From contig NZ_FMDF01000160.1 in the NCBI RefSeq assembly GCF_900091955.1, positions 1 to 64,000 of the forward strand: a stretch of DNA of 64,000 bases, in the 5' to 3' direction. A program made the position numbers and the translations under genes. The DNA is from Streptomyces sp. Ncost-T10-10d (lineage in GTDB: Bacteria; Actinomycetota; Actinomycetes; Streptomycetales; Streptomycetaceae). Within the stretch, counting starts at the first letter, position 1; each line of letters opens with the position of its first letter. Below are positions 7,459 to 15,538 of the stretch, in pieces. The notes under the pieces were generated by a model, which did not search any database, was not told the DNA's origin, and saw only the letters and a list, made by a program, of their open reading frames with translations.

Positions 7459-9623
7459 CAGTCGCGCCTCCCGAGCACTGCCGCGAGGGTCTGTTCCTCC
7501 GGGGTCTTCTGCGAGTTCGGGTCGTACGGCTTGATCTCCGGGGCGTCGATCGAGCCGTCGTGCTGGATCTTCGGCAGGGACTTCTGCGGGGTGGGCAGCA
7601 GCGCCTTCTTGAGGTCCTGCTTGCCGGAGTCGTCGAGTCCGTAGAGCGCGTCGTAGATGTTGCGCACGGCGGGCCCGGAGGCGCCGGAGCCCGTACCACC
7701 CTGGGAGATCGTCATGACGATCGAGTAGTCCTTGGTGTACGTGGCGAACCACGAGGTCGTCTGCTTGCCGTAGACCTCGGCCGTGCCCGTCTTGGCGTGC
7801 ATCGGGATCTTGTCCTGCGGCCAGCCGCCGAATCGCCAGGCGGCCGAACCACGGGTCGCGACTCCCGCGAGGGCGCTGTCGATCTCGTTACGGGTCTTGC
7901 GCGTGAAGGGCAGCTTGCCGTGCGACTTGGGCTTGATCTCCTCGACGGTCTTGCCGTCGCCGCTGACGATCGCCTTGCCGACGGTGGGGTTGTAGAGCGT
8001 GCCGCCGTTGGAGATGGCTGCGTAGATGGTGGCCATCTGTATCGGGGTGACGAGGGTGTCGCCCTGGCCGATCGAGTAGTTGACGGAGTCACCGGCGCGC
8101 ATCTTGTTGCCTTCGAGGCAGTTCTCGTACGCGATCTTCTCGACGTACGAGCCGTCCTTCTTGCCCTGCTTGCACCAGGCGTCCTTGTTCGCCTTGTAGA
8201 AGTCCTGCTTCCACTTGCGGTCGGGGACGCGGCCGGTGACCTCGTTGGGGAGGTCGATGCCGGTCTCCTTGCCGAGGCCGAACTGGTGGGCGGTCTTGTA
8301 GAACCAGTCCTTGGGGTGCTTCTTCGGGTTGATGCCGCCGTCCTTCAACCACTCCTTGTGCGCGATGCCGTAGTACACGGTGTCGCAGGAGACTTCGAGG
8401 GCCCGGCCGATGGTGATGGAGCCGTAGCCCTGGGACTCGAAGTTCTTGAAGGTCTGCCCGCCGACGTTGTACGAGCTGGGGCAGGGGTATTCGCCGTCGA
8501 AGGGGTACCCGGCGTTGACCGCGGCGGTCGAGGAGATGACCTTGAAGATCGAGCCGGGGGCGGCCTGGCCCTGGATGGCCCGGTTCAGCAGCGGGAAATT
8601 GGACTTCTTGCCGGTGAGCTTGGCGTAGTCCTTGGCGGAGATGCCACCGACCCAGGCGTTGGGGTCGTAGTCCGGCAGGGAGGCCATCGCGACGACCCGG
8701 CCGGTCTTGGCCTCCATGACGACGACGGCGCCGGAGTCGGCCTTGTAGTTCTCGCCGGTGTTCTTGTCGAACGCCTGACGGGCCGTCTTCATGGCCTCGT
8801 TGAGCTCGTATTCGGCGACGGCCTGGACCCGGGCGTCGACGGAGGTGACGACGCTGGAGCCGGGCTTAGCCTCGTCGTTCTTCGCCTGGCCGATGACCCG
8901 GCCTAGGTTGTCGACCTCGTAGCGGGTGACACCGGCCTTGCCGCGCAGTTCCTTGTCGTAGGTGCGCTCCAGGCCGGAGCGGCCGACCTGGTCGGAGCGC
9001 AGGTACGGCGAGTCGGTGTCCTGGGCCTTGGTGATCTCTTCGTCGGTGACGGGTGAGAGATAGCCGAGGACCTGGGCGGTGTTGGCCTTGCCGGGTGCGG
9101 GGTAGCGGCGTACGGCGGTCGGCTCGGCGGTGATGCCGGGGAAGTCCTCGGCGCGTTCGCGGATCTGGAGGGCCTGCTGGGTGGTGGCCTCGTCCGTGAC
9201 GGGGATCGGCTGGTACGGCGAACCGTTCCAGCAGGGCTGCGGGGTCTTCGCGTCGCAGAGCCGGACCTTGTCGAAGACCTCTTTGGGCTTCATGCCGAGG
9301 ACATCGGCGAGCCGGGTCAGGACGCCCTTGCCGTCGTCCGCCATCTTCATCAGCTCGGTGCGGCTGGCGGAGACGACCAGGCGGGTCTCGTTGTCGGCGA
9401 GGGGCACGCCGCGCGCATCGAGGATGGAGCCGCGTGCGGCGGGCTGGACGACCTGCTGGACGTGGTTGTTCCTCGCCTCGTCGCTGTACTCCTGGCCGTT
9501 GCGGATCTGGAGGTACCAGAGGCGCCCGCCGAGGGTGAACAACAGGGAGAAGACGAGGACCTGGATGACGACGAGTCGGATCTGGACCCGCTGGGTCCGG
9601 CCGGTCTCGGGGATATTGCTCAC
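7458..9623 (-). CDS. pbp2: Penicillin-binding protein 2, class B transpeptidase
   Basis: 721 residues: short cytosolic tail, one membrane anchor (about 16-38), dimerisation domain with RGSILDARG (residues 64-72), then the transpeptidase. Active-site motifs are S358-x-x-K361 in APGSIFK, S412-C-D414 and K611TGT. It cross-links peptidoglycan and partners with Sfr. It carries several Lys-rich insertions around residues 430-500 with extra cysteines (C381, C413, C484, C502) that could form extracytoplasmic disulfides. It is the fourth gene of the mreB-mreC-mreD-pbp2-sfr cluster, about 60 bases after mreD. Confidence 0.95.
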   Translation of the reverse strand: MSNIPETGRTQRVQIRLVVIQVLVFSLLFTLGGRLWYLQIRNGQEYSDEARNNHVQQVVQPAARGSILDARGVPLADNETRLVVSASRTELMKMADDGKGVLTRLADVLGMKPKEVFDKVRLCDAKTPQPCWNGSPYQPIPVTDEATTQQALQIRERAEDFPGITAEPTAVRRYPAPGKANTAQVLGYLSPVTDEEITKAQDTDSPYLRSDQVGRSGLERTYDKELRGKAGVTRYEVDNLGRVIGQAKNDEAKPGSSVVTSVDARVQAVAEYELNEAMKTARQAFDKNTGENYKADSGAVVVMEAKTGRVVAMASLPDYDPNAWVGGISAKDYAKLTGKKSNFPLLNRAIQGQAAPGSIFKVISSTAAVNAGYPFDGEYPCPSSYNVGGQTFKNFESQGYGSITIGRALEVSCDTVYYGIAHKEWLKDGGINPKKHPKDWFYKTAHQFGLGKETGIDLPNEVTGRVPDRKWKQDFYKANKDAWCKQGKKDGSYVEKIAYENCLEGNKMRAGDSVNYSIGQGDTLVTPIQMATIYAAISNGGTLYNPTVGKAIVSGDGKTVEEIKPKSHGKLPFTRKTRNEIDSALAGVATRGSAAWRFGGWPQDKIPMHAKTGTAEVYGKQTTSWFATYTKDYSIVMTISQGGTGSGASGPAVRNIYDALYGLDDSGKQDLKKALLPTPQKSLPKIQHDGSIDAPEIKPYDPNSQKTPEEQTLAAVLGRRD

Positions 9624-9684
9624 GGGGCGCCCCCGGTGGTGGTCGGGCCGGAGGTACGGGGGGTGTCCCCGCTGTGATGCGGCC

Positions 9685-10347
9685 TCACAGTCGCTTGACT
9701 CCCTTGATCCGTCCGGCGCGTGCCGCTCGGTTGCGGGCGACCTTGACGCGCAGTCCGCCGCGCTGGCCGCCGATCCGCAGTCCGGTGCCGGAGGCCAGCC
9801 AGCCCGCGGCGACGTCGCCGCCGCCGGAGGAGTCGGCGAGCGGATCGTTCACCGTGCGTCTGGCGATCGCCATGATCAGGGGAACGACGAACGGCGCGAG
9901 GAGCAGGTCGTAGACGGCGGCGGTGAACAGCAGGCTGCCGAGGCCCACATGACGGGCCGCCGTGTCCCCGACGAGCGCGCCGACGAGCGCGTACAGCAGC
10001 GTCGAGCCGATCGCCGCGGCGACCACCGCGACCATCGGCACGAAGGCCGACTTGAGCTGCCCGTTCTCCGGCTTGACCAGTCCGGCGAAGTAGCCGATGA
10101 CGCAGAGGACCAGTGCGTAGCGTCCGGCTGCGTGGTCGGCGGGTGGTGCCAGGTCGGCGAGGAGTCCCGCGCCGAAGCCGATGAGGGCGCCACTGACATG
10201 CCCGTACACGAAGGCGAGTCCGAGGACGACGAGGAGCAGCAGGTCGGGCACGGCGCCGGGAAGCTGGAGTCGGGCGAGCACGGAGACCTGGACGACGAGG
10301 GCGACCACGACCAGGACGATGGAGAGCAGAGTCCGGTTCAAGCGCAT
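9685..10347 (-). CDS. mreD: Rod shape-determining membrane protein MreD
   Basis: 220 residues and five or six membrane helices starting MRLNRTLLSIVLVVVALVVQVSVL. It has the family blocks PDLLLLVVLGLAFVYG and GFGAGLLADLAPP. The C-terminal 50 residues are basic and cytosolic. MreD links MreC to the wall-synthesis machinery. The gene begins 11 bases after the mreC stop, consistent with one operon. Assignment rests on both sequence and position. Confidence 0.93.
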   Translation of the reverse strand: MRLNRTLLSIVLVVVALVVQVSVLARLQLPGAVPDLLLLVVLGLAFVYGHVSGALIGFGAGLLADLAPPADHAAGRYALVLCVIGYFAGLVKPENGQLKSAFVPMVAVVAAAIGSTLLYALVGALVGDTAARHVGLGSLLFTAAVYDLLLAPFVVPLIMAIARRTVNDPLADSSGGGDVAAGWLASGTGLRIGGQRGGLRVKVARNRAARAGRIKGVKRL

Positions 10348-10358
10348 GGGAATCAGCT

Positions 10359-11411
10359 CTACCTCTGCTCGTCTACCGCGTTGCCGGCGCTCGGTGTGCT
10401 GTTCGGGCCGCCGCTCGGGTTCGGGCTTCCGCTGGGGTCCGGGCTCTCGCTGACGTTCCCGACGACGTTGCCGTCGGTGTCGACGATGTCGCCGTTGGGA
10501 GAGATCGTGACGGTGACGGTCGGGGTGGGCTTGGGTTTGGCGGGCTTGGCGGGCGCCTTCGGGAGGACCATGTCGCGGGGGTCCTCGCGCGGGGCCTGGA
10601 CGACGATGCCGACGATGTCGAGCTTGGTGAACCCGACGTACGGGCGGACATAGACGGTACGCGTCAGGCCGCCGCCTGACGGGTCGACACGGACGACCTC
10701 GCCGACCGGGACGCCGGGCACGAACGGCTTGTTCTTGCTGGAGCCGAAGGTGACGAGACGATCGCCCTTCTTCACCTTGGCCTTGCCGTTGAGGAACTGG
10801 ACGGACAGCGGCTGGGAGCCCTGGCCGGTGGCGAAGCCCAGTTCGTCGGTCTTCTCCATACGTGTGCCGACAGTGAAGTCGGGGTCGTTGGCCAGGAGCA
10901 CCGTGGCGGTGTCCGGGCCGACGGTGGTGATCCGGCCGACGAGACCGTCGCCGTTGATGACGGTCATGTCGCGCTTGATGCCGTCGTTGGAGCCCGCGTC
11001 GATGGTGACCGTCCAGGAGAAGCCCTGGGCCGCTCCTATGGCGATGACCTCGGCGGCCTTGATGCCGTACTGTCCGGCGGCCGACTTCTTCAGCATCCGG
11101 TCCAGCTCGCGGACCCGGTTGCGGTTCTGGTCGTCGCTGCCGAGCTCCGTCTTGAGCGCGGCGTTCTGCTGCTCCAGCTCGGCGATCCGGTTGTGCCGTG
11201 CACCGGAGTCGCGCACCGCCCCTATGGCGTTGCCCACCGGGTCGACGGCTGCCGCGACGCCGTTCTCAACCGGCCCGAAGACCGTGGCGGCGGCCCGCCG
11301 GGCGCCGTCCACCGGTGACTCCTCGCCGCCGCGGATGTCCACCGTGATCAATGCGAATGCGATGGCGATCAGCAGCACCAGGAGCAGCCGGCTCTCTCGT
11401 GTGTCCCTCAC
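10359..11411 (-). CDS. mreC: Rod shape-determining protein MreC
   Basis: 350 residues. One N-terminal membrane anchor (about 8-25), a coiled coil (about 70-110, RIAELEQQNAALKTEL), then the two beta-barrel domains with GLVGRITTVG and VYVRPYVGFTKLDIVGIV. The last 80 residues are a Pro/Lys-rich tail ending in Ser/Pro/Gly repeats, longer than in rod-shaped bacteria and typical of streptomycetes. It acts outside the membrane as a scaffold for PBP2 and RodA. It starts at GTG, 125 bases downstream of mreB. Confidence 0.94.
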   Translation of the reverse strand: MRDTRESRLLLVLLIAIAFALITVDIRGGEESPVDGARRAAATVFGPVENGVAAAVDPVGNAIGAVRDSGARHNRIAELEQQNAALKTELGSDDQNRNRVRELDRMLKKSAAGQYGIKAAEVIAIGAAQGFSWTVTIDAGSNDGIKRDMTVINGDGLVGRITTVGPDTATVLLANDPDFTVGTRMEKTDELGFATGQGSQPLSVQFLNGKAKVKKGDRLVTFGSSKNKPFVPGVPVGEVVRVDPSGGGLTRTVYVRPYVGFTKLDIVGIVVQAPREDPRDMVLPKAPAKPAKPKPTPTVTVTISPNGDIVDTDGNVVGNVSESPDPSGSPNPSGGPNSTPSAGNAVDEQR

Positions 11412-11536
11412 GTGCGGCGGCCGTGCCTTCCTCGTCGGAATGTTCGTGCCTGTATATCAACGATCGGCCGTACGGAGCGGCAGTGGTCCGCACAGCAGAC
11501 TGATGTGTTGTTTATGTGTGGGCCGGGCCGGGCCGG

Positions 11537-12556
11537 CTACCTGCGGGGCTGGGCGTCCAGCACCTGCTGGAGCGCCTCGAACTCCTCGACACACTTGCCG
11601 GACCCGAGCGCCACCGAGTCCAGCGGGTCCTCGGCGATGTGGATCGGCATACCGGTCTCGCGCCGCAGCCGCTCGTCCAGTCCGCGCAGCAGCGCGCCGC
11701 CGCCGGTGAGGACGATGCCGCGGTCCATGACATCGCCGGAGAGCTCCGGCGGGCACTTGTCGAGCGTGGTCTTCACCGCGTCGACGATAGCGTTGACCGG
11801 CTCCTCGATGGCCTTGCGGACCTCGGCAGCCGAGACGACCACGGTCTTGGGCAACCCGGAGACCAGGTCCCGGCCGCGGATCTCGGTGTGCTCGTCCTTG
11901 TCCATGTCGTACGCCGAACCGATCGTGATCTTGATCTGTTCGGCGGTGCGCTCGCCGAGGAGGAGCGAGTACTCCTTCTTGATGTGCTGGATGATCGCGT
12001 TGTCCAGCTCGTCGCCGGCGACCCGGATCGACTGGGCAGTGACGATTCCGCCGAGCGAGATGACCGCGACCTCGGTGGTGCCGCCACCGATGTCGACCAC
12101 CATGTTGCCGGTGGCCTCGTGGACCGGCAGACCCGATCCGATGGCCGCCGCCATGGGCTCCTCGATGATGTGCACCTGGCGCGCGCCGGCCTGCGTCGAT
12201 GCCTCGATGACGGCGCGTCGCTCGACCCCGGTGATGCCGGAGGGCACGCAGACGACGACCCGCGGGCGGGCCAGGTAGCGACGCTTGTGGATCTTCAGGA
12301 TGAAGTAGCGGAGCATCCGCTCGGTGATCTCGAAGTCGGCGATCACGCCGTCCTTCAGGGGCCGTACGGCAACGATGTTGCCCGGTGTACGCCCGATCAT
12401 CTTCTTGGCCTCGGAGCCGACCGCCAGGATGCCGCCGGTGTTGGTGTTGATGGCCACGACGGACGGCTCGTTCAGAACGATGCCGCGCCCCCTGACGTAC
12501 ACCAGCGTGTTGGCAGTCCCGAGGTCGATAGCCATGTCACGGCCGATGAACGACAT
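11537..12556 (-). CDS. mreB: Rod shape-determining protein MreB (actin homologue)
   Basis: Actin-fold ATPase of 339 residues. Phosphate-1 motif DLGTANT near the N-terminus, phosphate-2 VVDIGGGTTEVAVI, adenosine motif GIVLTGGGALLRGL, and the membrane-proximal MSFIGRDM start. In Streptomyces MreB is needed for spore wall thickening rather than tip growth. I chose the ATG at 12556, which follows AAGGGGAA by five bases; an ATG seven codons earlier (12577) lacks a convincing ribosome site. First gene of the mre cluster, with its promoter expected between 12557 and 12780. Confidence 0.95.
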   Translation of the reverse strand: MSFIGRDMAIDLGTANTLVYVRGRGIVLNEPSVVAINTNTGGILAVGSEAKKMIGRTPGNIVAVRPLKDGVIADFEITERMLRYFILKIHKRRYLARPRVVVCVPSGITGVERRAVIEASTQAGARQVHIIEEPMAAAIGSGLPVHEATGNMVVDIGGGTTEVAVISLGGIVTAQSIRVAGDELDNAIIQHIKKEYSLLLGERTAEQIKITIGSAYDMDKDEHTEIRGRDLVSGLPKTVVVSAAEVRKAIEEPVNAIVDAVKTTLDKCPPELSGDVMDRGIVLTGGGALLRGLDERLRRETGMPIHIAEDPLDSVALGSGKCVEEFEALQQVLDAQPRR

Positions 12557-12788
12557 TGAGTTCCCCTTGTTCCCCATGAGGATGCGTCGGGCCTTCCAAG
12601 AAAGCGATGATGGCTTGTTCTGGTCGGCGAGGTGAGCGCTGTGGGCGTGGAAGATTCCATCGTAGTGCCGTGTGCACGGACACCGCGCGAGGGTCCTTCG
12701 CCTTTGTGGGCGGAACGGGTGGCCGTTCCACTCATGGTGACGTTACGTCGGAGTGATGCGTTCCCGCGATCCGGAACCCTATGCCGAA
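12557..12788. other. mreB upstream region
   Basis: About 230 bases between the mreB start and the ndk terminator. No open frame here has coding character. It must hold the mreB promoter, but I could not pick out a convincing -10/-35 pair. Confidence 0.5.
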
Positions 12789-12814
12789 GGGCGACCGAAT
12801 TAATTCGGTCGCCC
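12789..12814 (-). terminator. Hairpin terminator of ndk
   Basis: A perfect 26-base palindrome about 33 bases beyond the ndk stop, folding to an 11-bp stem with a TTAA loop. It separates ndk from mreB. Confidence 0.75.
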
Positions 12815-12846
12815 CGGGTCATGAGCGCTGTTCGGCTGATCCGGGG

Positions 12847-13260
12847 TCAGGAAAGCCCCGGGAAGAAAAGCTTCAGCTCTCGCTCTGCGGACTCCTCGGA
12901 GTCCGAGGCGTGGATGAGGTTCTCCCGCGTGATCGTGCCGAAGTCACCACGGATGGAGCCGGGCGCGGCGGCGATCGGGTCGGTGGGGCCGGCCAGCGTA
13001 CGGATGCCCTCGATGACCCGCTCGCCCTCGGCGACCAGCGCCACGATCGGGCCGGACTGCATGAACTCGACGAGCGGCTCGTAGAACGGGCGGCCGACGT
13101 GTTCGGCGTAGTGCTGCTCCAGCGTGGCGCGGTCGAGGGTGCGCAGCTCCAGCGCGGTGATCCGCCAGCCGGCCTTGCGCTCGATCCGCCCGACGATCTC
13201 GCCGACGAGTCCGCGCCGGACGGCGTCGGGCTTGAGGAGAACGAGGGTGCGCTGGGTCAT
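12847..13260 (-). CDS. ndk: Nucleoside diphosphate kinase
   Basis: 137 residues, the usual length for bacterial Ndk. It begins MTQRTLVLLKPDAVRRGLVG, with the NTP-binding KPDAV block. It contains the phospho-acceptor His117 in ENLIHASDSEESAERE and the TDP loop in GPTDP. It balances nucleoside triphosphate pools by ping-pong phosphotransfer through the histidine. It is monocistronic by appearance: a hairpin follows, and about 260 bases separate it from the DUF4233 gene upstream. Confidence 0.97.
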   Translation of the reverse strand: MTQRTLVLLKPDAVRRGLVGEIVGRIERKAGWRITALELRTLDRATLEQHYAEHVGRPFYEPLVEFMQSGPIVALVAEGERVIEGIRTLAGPTDPIAAAPGSIRGDFGTITRENLIHASDSEESAERELKLFFPGLS

Positions 13261-13518
13261 GGTGTGCGGCTCCTTGCAGGCATGCGGGTGCGGTGAAGCG
13301 AGGCTACAGGGGTACGGGGACTGGCCTGCGGCCGGGTTGGACCGACCGGCAATTGGGGGGTGGGAGAAGGAGCGGGGCTGGGTGCGTGCAGCTGCAAGGC
13401 GGAGGATTGAGGCAACGCGGAGCGTTGGTGATTGACGACAACGCGGCAGATGTGCGTGCCCAGCCCCGCGACGCCGCCCCTCAGTTGCCGGTCGGTCCCA
13501 AGGCCACGGGGTGCCGGA

Positions 13519-13878
13519 TCAGCCACCGGCCGGGGCCTCGGCCGCCTCCTGCGCGGCCGCCCAACGGGCCTTCGCCTCGTCGATCTTGCGGCCGTAGTGC
13601 ACGGAGGCCCACCACAGGCCGCCGAAGACCAGGCCGAGGATGAACATCATCGGGACGACGAAACCGCTCAGCACCAGGGCGATCTGCAGCGCCCAACCGA
13701 GCTGTATCCCGCCGGGGCGGGTGATCATCCCGCAGAGCAGCACGGACAGCAGCATGCCGATGCCGCAGACCGTCCAGACCGTGGTGTTCGTCAGGTCGTC
13801 GGACTTCATCGCGACGAGTCCGGCGAAGCCGATCACGAAGAACTCGCCGATCAGCGTCGATGCACAGAGCGTACGCAC
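13519..13878 (-). CDS. DUF4233 membrane protein
   Basis: 119 residues with four predicted membrane helices and a short charged C-terminal tail (YGRKIDEAKARWAAAQEA). It begins MRTLCASTLIGEFFVIGFAGLVA, typical of DUF4233. The family is conserved in actinobacteria next to folC, and here it starts three bases after the folC stop, so the two are co-transcribed. Its function is unknown. Confidence 0.85.
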   Translation of the reverse strand: MRTLCASTLIGEFFVIGFAGLVAMKSDDLTNTTVWTVCGIGMLLSVLLCGMITRPGGIQLGWALQIALVLSGFVVPMMFILGLVFGGLWWASVHYGRKIDEAKARWAAAQEAAEAPAGG

Positions 13879-13881
13879 GGG

Positions 13882-15405
13882 TCAGTGCCTTCCCAGGAGC
13901 AGTCGGGCCTCGCCGACCGTGATCACGGAACCGGTCACCAGGACGCCGGCGCCCGCATATTCGTCCTCCTCCTCGGCGAGGGTGATCGCCGCCTCCAGCG
14001 CGTCGTCCAGGCGCGGTTCGACCTGGACGCGGTCGTTGCCGAAGACCTCGACCGCGACGGCGGCCAGTTCGTCGGCGTCCATCGCGCGGCCGCTGGAGTT
14101 CTGGGTGATGACGACCTCGGCGAAGATCGGCTCGAAGGCTTCGAGCAGCCCCTTGACGTCCTTGTCGCCGCTGGCACCGACCACACCGATCAGCCGGGAG
14201 AAGCCGAACGCCTCGGAGAGCCCGTCGGCGGTGGCGCGGGCGCCCGCCGGGTTGTGGGCCGCGTCCAGGACGACGGTCGGGCTGCTGCGGACCACTTCGA
14301 GGCGGCCCGGGGAGATCACCGAGGCGAAGGCCCGGCGGACCGTGTCGATGTCGAGCGAGCCGGGCTGCTCGGCGCCGATCCCGAAGAAAGCCTCCACTGC
14401 GGCGAGCGCCACCGCCGCGTTGTGCGCCTGGTGGGCGCCGTACAACGGGAGGAAGACCTCCTCATACTCGCCACCGAGGCCGCGCAGCGTCAGCAGCTGT
14501 CCGCCGACGGCGATCTCGCGGGAGACGACACCGAACTCCATGCCCTCACGGGCGACCGTGGCATCGACCTCGACGGCCTTCTTCAGCATGACCTGCGCGG
14601 CGTCCACCGGCTGCTGCGCCAGGATGACCGTGGCGCCCTGCTTGATGATCCCGGCCTTCTCACCGGCGATCTCGGCGTGCGTGTCGCCGAGCCGGTCGGT
14701 GTGGTCGAGCGAAATGGGGGTGACGACGGCGACCGAGGCGTCGATGACGTTCGTCGCGTCCCAGCTGCCGCCCATGCCGACCTCCACGACGGCGACATCG
14801 ACCGGCGTGTCGGCGAAGGCCGCGTACGCCATGCCCGTCAGCACCTCGAAGAAGGAGAGCCGGTAGGGCTGCTGGGCGTCGACCATCTCCACGTACGGCT
14901 TGATGTCCTGGTACGCCTCGATGAACCGCTCCGGGTCCATCGGGGCACCGTCCAGGCTGATCCGCTCGGTGATCGACTGGACGTGCGGCGAGGTGTAGCG
15001 GCCGGTGCGCAGGTCGAAGGCGCCGAGCAGCGCCTCGATCATGCGGGCCGTGCTCGTCTTGCCGTTGGTCCCGGTGATGTGGATCGAGGGGTACGCGCGC
15101 TGCGGCTCGCCGAGCACATCCATCAGCGCGGCGATGCGCGCGACGGACGGCTCCAGCTTGGTCTCGCCCCAGCGTCCGGCGAGCTCCTGCTCCACCGCGC
15201 GAAGCGCCTTGTCCACCTCGGGGTCGGCGGGGCGGACGGGGACGTCCTGGCCCTGCGGCGGTCCCGAGCGGGTGCGCAGGGTACGGCTCCCGGCCTCGAT
15301 CACCGCCAGGTCGGGGTCGCGCTGGGTCGCTTCGTCGACGATCTCCGCGAAGGTCTCGTCGGGATCGGAGGCGTCGTGCCGGTCGGAAGGGCGGGGCTCA
15401 CTCAC
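13882..15405 (-). CDS. folC: Folylpolyglutamate synthase / dihydrofolate synthase
   Basis: 507 residues of the Mur ligase superfamily. The N-terminal 60 residues are an acidic extension. The P-loop TGTNGKTS spans residues 111-118, followed by YTSPHVQSITERI and the second ATP/Mg block VVEVGMGGSWDATN. The C-terminal domain has VVLDAAHNPAGARA. It adds glutamates to folates and probably makes dihydrofolate from dihydropteroate. It is co-transcribed with the DUF4233 gene. It is separated from valS by that gene's terminator, so it has its own promoter in the roughly 75 bases upstream. Confidence 0.95.
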   Translation of the reverse strand: MSEPRPSDRHDASDPDETFAEIVDEATQRDPDLAVIEAGSRTLRTRSGPPQGQDVPVRPADPEVDKALRAVEQELAGRWGETKLEPSVARIAALMDVLGEPQRAYPSIHITGTNGKTSTARMIEALLGAFDLRTGRYTSPHVQSITERISLDGAPMDPERFIEAYQDIKPYVEMVDAQQPYRLSFFEVLTGMAYAAFADTPVDVAVVEVGMGGSWDATNVIDASVAVVTPISLDHTDRLGDTHAEIAGEKAGIIKQGATVILAQQPVDAAQVMLKKAVEVDATVAREGMEFGVVSREIAVGGQLLTLRGLGGEYEEVFLPLYGAHQAHNAAVALAAVEAFFGIGAEQPGSLDIDTVRRAFASVISPGRLEVVRSSPTVVLDAAHNPAGARATADGLSEAFGFSRLIGVVGASGDKDVKGLLEAFEPIFAEVVITQNSSGRAMDADELAAVAVEVFGNDRVQVEPRLDDALEAAITLAEEEDEYAGAGVLVTGSVITVGEARLLLGRH

Positions 15406-15482
15406 GGGGCCAGTCTACGGATGGACACGGACATCGCGCGCAGCGCCCGGTCGGCGGAGTCCTGACCGTGCGCGGGGACGGG

Positions 15483-15524
15483 CGAAGCCCCCGTGCTCCC
15501 GGCAGCGGGAGTACGGGGGCTTCG
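15483..15524 (-). terminator. Hairpin terminator of valS
   Basis: Nineteen-base arms (15483-15501 and 15506-15524) pair with a single G-U wobble around a four-base loop, 14 bases after the valS stop. This is the strongest hairpin of the valS-folC interval. Confidence 0.85.
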
Positions 15525-15538
15525 CGCTCGGCGGGTGA